Shown in pieces: positions 7,541 through 10,172 of a stretch of 10,172 nucleotides of DNA. Source of the DNA: Myxococcales bacterium (lineage in GTDB: Bacteria > Myxococcota > Myxococcia > Myxococcales > Anaeromyxobacteraceae); the NCBI GenBank assembly GCA_021784995.1, contig JAJYHA010000251.1, positions 1 through 10,172 on the forward strand. Direction: 5' to 3'. How positions within the stretch are numbered: the first letter of the stretch is position 1; each line of letters opens with the position of its first letter. The notes beneath the pieces are model-generated. The model did no database searches. It was not told where the DNA came from and saw nothing but the letters and a program-made list of their open reading frames with translations. Position numbers and translations under genes: made by a program.

Positions 7541-8815
7541 TCAGGAGCGCGGCACCGGCGGCGCGCCGTCCCAGGGCAGCCCGAAGATCTCCGCCGCCGC
7601 GGTCAGCAGGCGGTCGCCGCTCGACGGCTGCGCCGCCGCGCGGCGGAGCCGGGTGCTCGGCTCGTGCAGCAGCTTGGCGACGACCGCGTTGGCGAGGGCG
7701 GCCAGCCGCTCCTGCACCTCCTCGTCGGCGCCGATGCGACGCGCGGTGCGATCGACCTCCTCGCGCGCGATGTCGGCCGCGTGGCGTCGCATGGCCTGGA
7801 TCACGGGCGCGGCGCGCCGCTCCGCCTGCTCGCGCTCGTGCCGCGCGATCTCCTCCTCGAGGATGCGCTCGGCGTGCGCCACCGCCTGGGCCCGGTCCTC
7901 CAGCGCGCGCCTCGTGAGCCGCGCCAGGTCGTCCACGTCGCAGAGCCACACGCCGTCGATCGCGCCGCAGCCCGCCGGGACGGCGCGCGGGACGGCCAGG
8001 TCGACCAGGACCAGATCGCGCCGGCGGCGCGCCCGCATGGTCGCGGCGAGCGCGGCGGGCGAGAAGGCCTCGGGCGCGGCGGGCGCCGCCGAGACCACCA
8101 TGTCGGCCGCCCGCAGCTCCGCCTCCAGTGCCTCGAGGGGCGCGGTCGTCCCGCCCACCTCGGCCGCGAGGGCCTCGGCGTGCGCCGCCGTGCGGTTCAC
8201 GACCACGATGGCGGCCCCCTGATCGCGGAGGTGCTGCGCGGCGAGCCGCGCCATCTCGCCGGCGCCGAGCACCAGCACGCGCCGCCCCGCCACGCTCCCC
8301 AGCACCTTCTCCGCCACGGTGGTGGCGGCGCTGCCCCAGGAGATGCCGGAGCGCCCGATCGCGGTCTCGGTCCTCACGCGCTTCGCGACCTGGTACACGC
8401 GGTTCAGGAGGGCGCCGAGCTCCCTGCCCGCCACGCCCAGCTCCACGGCGCGCTGGTGCGCCTCCTTCACCTGCCCCAGGATCTGCGGCTCGCCGAGCAC
8501 CGCCGACTCGAGGCTCGAGGCCACGCGGAGCAGGTGCCGGAGCGCGTCGGGGCCGTGCAGCTCGAAGAGCGGCGGCGCATCGTGGCCCGCGCGCGCGGCG
8601 AGCGCGCTGCGGATGGCGAGCGCGGCGGCCGCGGGGCAGCGGGTGACGGCGTATGCCTCCACGCGGTAGCAGGTGGAGAGGAGCACGATCTCGTCGATCC
8701 CGTCCAGCGAGGCGCACCCCTGGACCACCGCCGCCACGTCCTCCGCCCTCACCGCGATCCGCTCGCGGTCCGAGAGGGTCGCGATCTTCTGGTTGAGCCC
8801 GACGGCGACGAGCAC
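7541..8815 (-). CDS. hemA: Glutamyl-tRNA reductase
   Basis: Reduces glutamyl-tRNA(Glu) to glutamate-1-semialdehyde with NADPH, the first committed step of C5-pathway tetrapyrrole and haem synthesis, in the cytoplasm. Counted from the GTG at 8815 (424 aa, normal length), the N-terminus is [14 protein letters not shown]. The catalytic Cys49 lies in [11 protein letters not shown], the [18 protein letters not shown] segment follows, then [12 protein letters not shown] (108 on), the NADPH-binding GAGEMA (184-189) and the C-terminal dimerisation helices. The usual STCNR reads STCYR here. GTG 8815 was chosen because AGGGG lies 7 bases upstream and the protein then starts as the family does; the longer TTG start adds an unlikely N-terminus. 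A near-consensus sigma-54 promoter and two palindromic sites lie upstream, so expression is probably tied to an NtrC-type activator. No other haem genes are adjacent in this window. Confidence 0.95.
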   Translation of the reverse strand: MLVAVGLNQKIATLSDRERIAVRAEDVAAVVQGCASLDGIDEIVLLSTCYRVEAYAVTRCPAAAALAIRSALAARAGHDAPPLFELHGPDALRHLLRVASSLESAVLGEPQILGQVKEAHQRAVELGVAGRELGALLNRVYQVAKRVRTETAIGRSGISWGSAATTVAEKVLGSVAGRRVLVLGAGEMARLAAQHLRDQGAAIVVVNRTAAHAEALAAEVGGTTAPLEALEAELRAADMVVSAAPAAPEAFSPAALAATMRARRRRDLVLVDLAVPRAVPAGCGAIDGVWLCDVDDLARLTRRALEDRAQAVAHAERILEEEIARHEREQAERRAAPVIQAMRRHAADIAREEVDRTARRIGADEEVQERLAALANAVVAKLLHEPSTRLRRAAAQPSSGDRLLTAAAEIFGLPWDGAPPVPRS

Positions 8816-8852
8816 GGAAACACCCCTGGCCAAGGAGGCCGCCGGTCGGATG

Positions 8853-8868
8853 AGCAAGCCGCGTGCCC
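8853..8868 (-). promoter_or_regulatory. Sigma-54 (-24/-12) promoter of hemA
   Basis: On the minus strand, GGGCACGCGGCTTGCT matches TGGCACG-N4-TTGCW at all defined positions except the first, with exact GG/GC spacing. The predicted start near 8842 gives a 27-nt leader that contains the AGGGG ribosome-binding site and ends at the hemA GTG. It is one of the two best sigma-54 matches in the window. Confidence 0.78.
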
Positions 8869-8877
8869 CGTCATGCG

Positions 8878-8933
8878 CTCGCGATCACGGCGCTTTCGCC
8901 TCCTTCACACGCAAGACTTGCCGCGATCGCGAG
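8878..8933. repeat. 13-bp imperfect inverted repeat upstream of hemA
   Basis: CTCGCGATCACGG (8878-8890) is the reverse complement of CCGCGATCGCGAG (8921-8933) at 12 of 13 positions, with 30 bp between. The right arm touches the edge of the near activator site. It may be a second operator pair, or chance in GC-rich DNA. Confidence 0.4.
8910..8922. promoter_or_regulatory. Palindromic activator site (UAS), hemA-proximal
   Basis: CGCAAG-A-CTTGCC is a near-perfect palindrome, 11 of 12 to CGCAAG-N-CTTGCG, centred about 74 bp upstream of the predicted hemA transcript start. It pairs with the site at 8949-8961. Confidence 0.6.
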
Positions 8934-8948
8934 TGAACCTCCCCGCTG

Positions 8949-8961
8949 CGCAATTCTTGCG
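8949..8961. promoter_or_regulatory. Palindromic activator site (UAS), hemA-distal
   Basis: CGCAAT-T-CTTGCG matches the shared palindrome at 11 of 12 positions and is centred about 113 bp upstream of the predicted hemA start, 39 bp from the proximal site. Paired enhancer sites at this distance are typical of oligomerising NtrC-family activators. Confidence 0.6.
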
Positions 8962-8967
8962 GGGCTC

Positions 8968-9003
8968 GCCTCGGGCGTTCACCCGATACCGCCTCGGGCG
9001 TTC
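8968..9003. repeat. 13-bp direct repeat pair
   Basis: GCCTCGGGCGTTC occurs at 8968-8980 and again at 8991-9003, a period of 23 bp, about two helical turns. It lies between the hemA activator sites and the start of the small membrane protein gene. It could be a regulator site or a local duplication. Confidence 0.5.
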
Positions 9004-9040
9004 GACCCCGCGCGGTCCGGTGGCGGTGGCGCCGGCGACG

Positions 9041-9059
9041 GGATTCATACCCCGAATCC
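9041..9059. repeat. 6-bp inverted repeat upstream of the small membrane protein gene
   Basis: GGATTC-N7-GAATCC (9041-9046 and 9054-9059) is a perfect short inverted repeat about 90 bp before the gene start. It is a possible operator; nothing else supports it. Confidence 0.3.
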
Positions 9060-9149
9060 TCGGTGATCCTGCCAATTTCGCGGCGCGCCTGAAGGAGCGA
9101 GAGTGAGCCCGTCGAAGTCTGGAAACCTGAACTCACGGAGAGAGACGAC

Positions 9150-9575
9150 ATGACGACGTTCGAGGCGGGAAGCCGGGTGAAGAAGGGCTATTACTTCAGC
9201 GCGCGCAGCTGGACGCTGCAGCCGGTCTCGCGCGACGGCGAGGCGCTGGCCGGCAAGTCCGGAGAGCGATTCGTGCGCGTGCCGCTGCTGCTCGCCTTCG
9301 CGGTGGCCCCGCTCATGGGCGCCGCCTTCCTGATGTTCCTGCCGCTGATCGGCTTCCTCCTGGCGGCGCACGCGGCGGTGCGGCCGGTGGTGCGTCTCTT
9401 CTCGCGCTCCGCCACCGAGATCGCCGCCACCATGCAGCCCGGGTGGGTCCCCGGGGAGGCGCACCTGGCCGGGAAGCGCGGCGACCACGAGGCCGGGGAG
9501 CAGGCCCCGCCCGCCGATGCGGAGCTGGCCAGCCTGGAGAAGGAGATCGAGGAGAAGCGGAACCCGCGGAGCTGA
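9150..9575 (+). CDS. Small two-helix membrane protein, function unknown
   Basis: A 141 aa protein that I do not recognise. Residues 1-42 are polar and soluble-looking (KKGYYFSARSWTLQPVSRDG). Residues about 43-76 are strongly hydrophobic (VPLLLAFAVAPLMGAAFLMF and LPLIGFLLAAHAAV) and probably form a tight two-helix hairpin. The C-terminal 60 residues are charged and end in a short helix (ASLEKEIEEKRN), so both ends are probably on the same side of the membrane. The ATG at 9150 is preceded by GGAG at about 9 bases. It is divergent from hemA and shares its upstream region. A role linked to the sensor or to haem is possible but not shown. Confidence 0.82.
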   Translation: MTTFEAGSRVKKGYYFSARSWTLQPVSRDGEALAGKSGERFVRVPLLLAFAVAPLMGAAFLMFLPLIGFLLAAHAAVRPVVRLFSRSATEIAATMQPGWVPGEAHLAGKRGDHEAGEQAPPADAELASLEKEIEEKRNPRS

Positions 9576-9585
9576 ACCCGCGCAC

Positions 9586-9626
9586 GGACGGGCGGAGGCC
9601 GGCGGCCGAGGCCGCCCTGCCCGTCC
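9586..9626 (+). terminator. Strong nested hairpin after the small membrane protein gene
   Basis: The outer arms GGACGGGC and GCCCGTCC (8 bp, perfect) enclose an inner stem GGCGGCC-GA-GGCCGCC. It begins 10 bp after the stop codon and lies before the universal stress protein gene. No T-run follows, so termination is inferred from its strength and position. Confidence 0.5.
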
Positions 9627-9737
9627 CTGCCACGGCTCCCCCGCGCGCGCCGCGGCGCCGTCCGTCCCGGTCGCACCCGTTCCGCCCTCCCTCGGCGGGC
9701 CCGCCGCCGGCGGCGAGGAGGAGCGTACGCTGGCCGC

Positions 9738-10172
9738 ATGAGCGCCTGGAAGAGGATCTGCTGCCCGGTCGACTTCTCCGCCGCCTCCTCATCGGCCCTG
9801 AAGGGCGCGGTCGAGCTGGCCTCCTGGAGCGGCGCGTCGCTCACGCTGCTGCACGTCGACGAGCGCCCCCCGCTGCCCACGCCGGACGCCACGCTGATCC
9901 CGCCCGAGGCCCTGCGCCGGGCGGCGGTGGAGCGGGATCGGCAGCTCGCGGCCTGGCGCGAGGCCGCGGCGCGGTCGTCGGGCGGGCCGGTCGCCGAGCT
10001 GCTGGTGACGGGCGATCCCGCCGCGGAGATCGTCCGGGCGGCTGCCGAGGGGCGCCACGACGTGATCGTGATGGGAACGCACGGCCGGAGCGGACGGGCC
10101 GAGGCGCCCGTCGGCTCGGTGGCGCAGAAGGTCATCCTCGACGCGCCCTGCCCGGTGGTGGTGATCCGGTCA
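9738..10172 (+). CDS. Universal stress protein (UspA family), 3' end beyond window
   Basis: Cytoplasmic nucleotide-binding stress protein. The frame is open from the ATG at 9738 to the last base of the window (145 codons, no stop), so only the extreme C-terminus, or a second Usp domain, is missing. It begins as the family does (KRICCPVDFSAASSSAL, then LTLLHVDE). It carries the ATP-binding signature G-x2-G-x9-G-S in MGTHGRSGRAEAPVGSVAQK, followed by VILDAPCPVVVI. This marks the ATP-binding (MJ0577-like) subgroup. No good ribosome-binding site is close to the ATG: a GGAGGAG lies about 16 bases upstream, which is too far. The family start motif still makes this start the best choice. The strong hairpin at 9586-9626 suggests it is transcribed separately from the gene before it. 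Confidence 0.92.
   Translation, partial: MSAWKRICCPVDFSAASSSALKGAVELASWSGASLTLLHVDERPPLPTPDATLIPPEALRRAAVERDRQLAAWREAAARSSGGPVAELLVTGDPAAEIVRAAAEGRHDVIVMGTHGRSGRAEAPVGSVAQKVILDAPCPVVVIRS

Larger units (their letters stand above)
8816..9149. other. Divergent regulatory region between hemA and the small membrane protein gene
   Basis: About 334 bp without a gene. From the hemA side outward it holds the sigma-54 promoter, a 13-bp inverted repeat pair, two palindromic activator sites 39 bp apart, a pair of 13-bp direct repeats, and a 6-bp inverted repeat at 9041-9059. No convincing promoter was recognised for the rightward gene at 9150. Confidence 0.6.

Noticed and set aside
8946..8961. A rightward sigma-54 promoter using TTGC at 8957-8960 for the gene at 9150
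   Set aside because: The -24 GG is missing at the required spacing; these bases are better explained as the distal palindrome.
8863..9066. A 67-residue plus-strand frame in the hemA upstream region
   Set aside because: It overlaps the regulatory sites, has no ribosome-binding site and no recognisable features.

Overview
The window is very GC-rich and tightly coded. Its gene content points to a myxobacterium close to Anaeromyxobacter or another GC-rich deltaproteobacterial relative: an NtrC-type regulator with good sigma-54 promoters, a sensor kinase carrying a periplasmic c-heme motif, and GTG/TTG starts. The assignment is an inference from style; no marker in the window settles it.

Layout, left to right. 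(1) The 3' four-fifths of typA/bipA (+) enters from the left edge. (2) rplC (ribosomal protein L3, -) converges on it. It stands alone with its own strong sigma-70-type promoter instead of sitting in an S10 operon. (3) A short histidine-kinase-like gene (-) follows, with an intact phospho-acceptor H-box but an eroded ATP-binding domain. (4) rpoH (+), a heat-shock-type sigma factor, is divergent from it and carries a near-consensus sigma-54 promoter. (5) Converging on rpoH is a minus-strand block: hemA (glutamyl-tRNA reductase), then a membrane sensor kinase with a CxxCH motif, then its NtrC-family response regulator. Kinase and regulator overlap by an ATGA. (6) Divergent from hemA is a small two-helix membrane protein of unknown function (+). 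(7) A universal stress protein gene (+) runs off the right edge.

The most interesting part is the minus-strand block. Both hemA and the kinase are preceded by sigma-54-type -24/-12 elements (near-perfect for hemA, weaker for the kinase). Upstream of each lies a 13-bp palindrome, CGCAAG-N-CTTGCG. Two copies sit 39 bp apart before hemA. One perfect copy sits before the kinase, with a weak second half-site again 39 bp away. This arrangement is what is expected of enhancer sites for an NtrC-type activator, and the only such activator in view is encoded in the same block. The inferred circuit is: a periplasmic haem-c sensor kinase phosphorylates the NtrC-type regulator, which with sigma-54 activates hemA (first committed step of haem synthesis) and its own operon. 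The link is inferred from DNA only.

rpoH also has a near-consensus sigma-54 promoter but no convincing copy of the palindrome, so it may answer to another activator. Strong GC hairpins lie at both convergent gene junctions and after the small membrane protein. They lack U-tracts, so their role as terminators is tentative. No tRNA, rRNA, insertion sequence or CRISPR array was seen.
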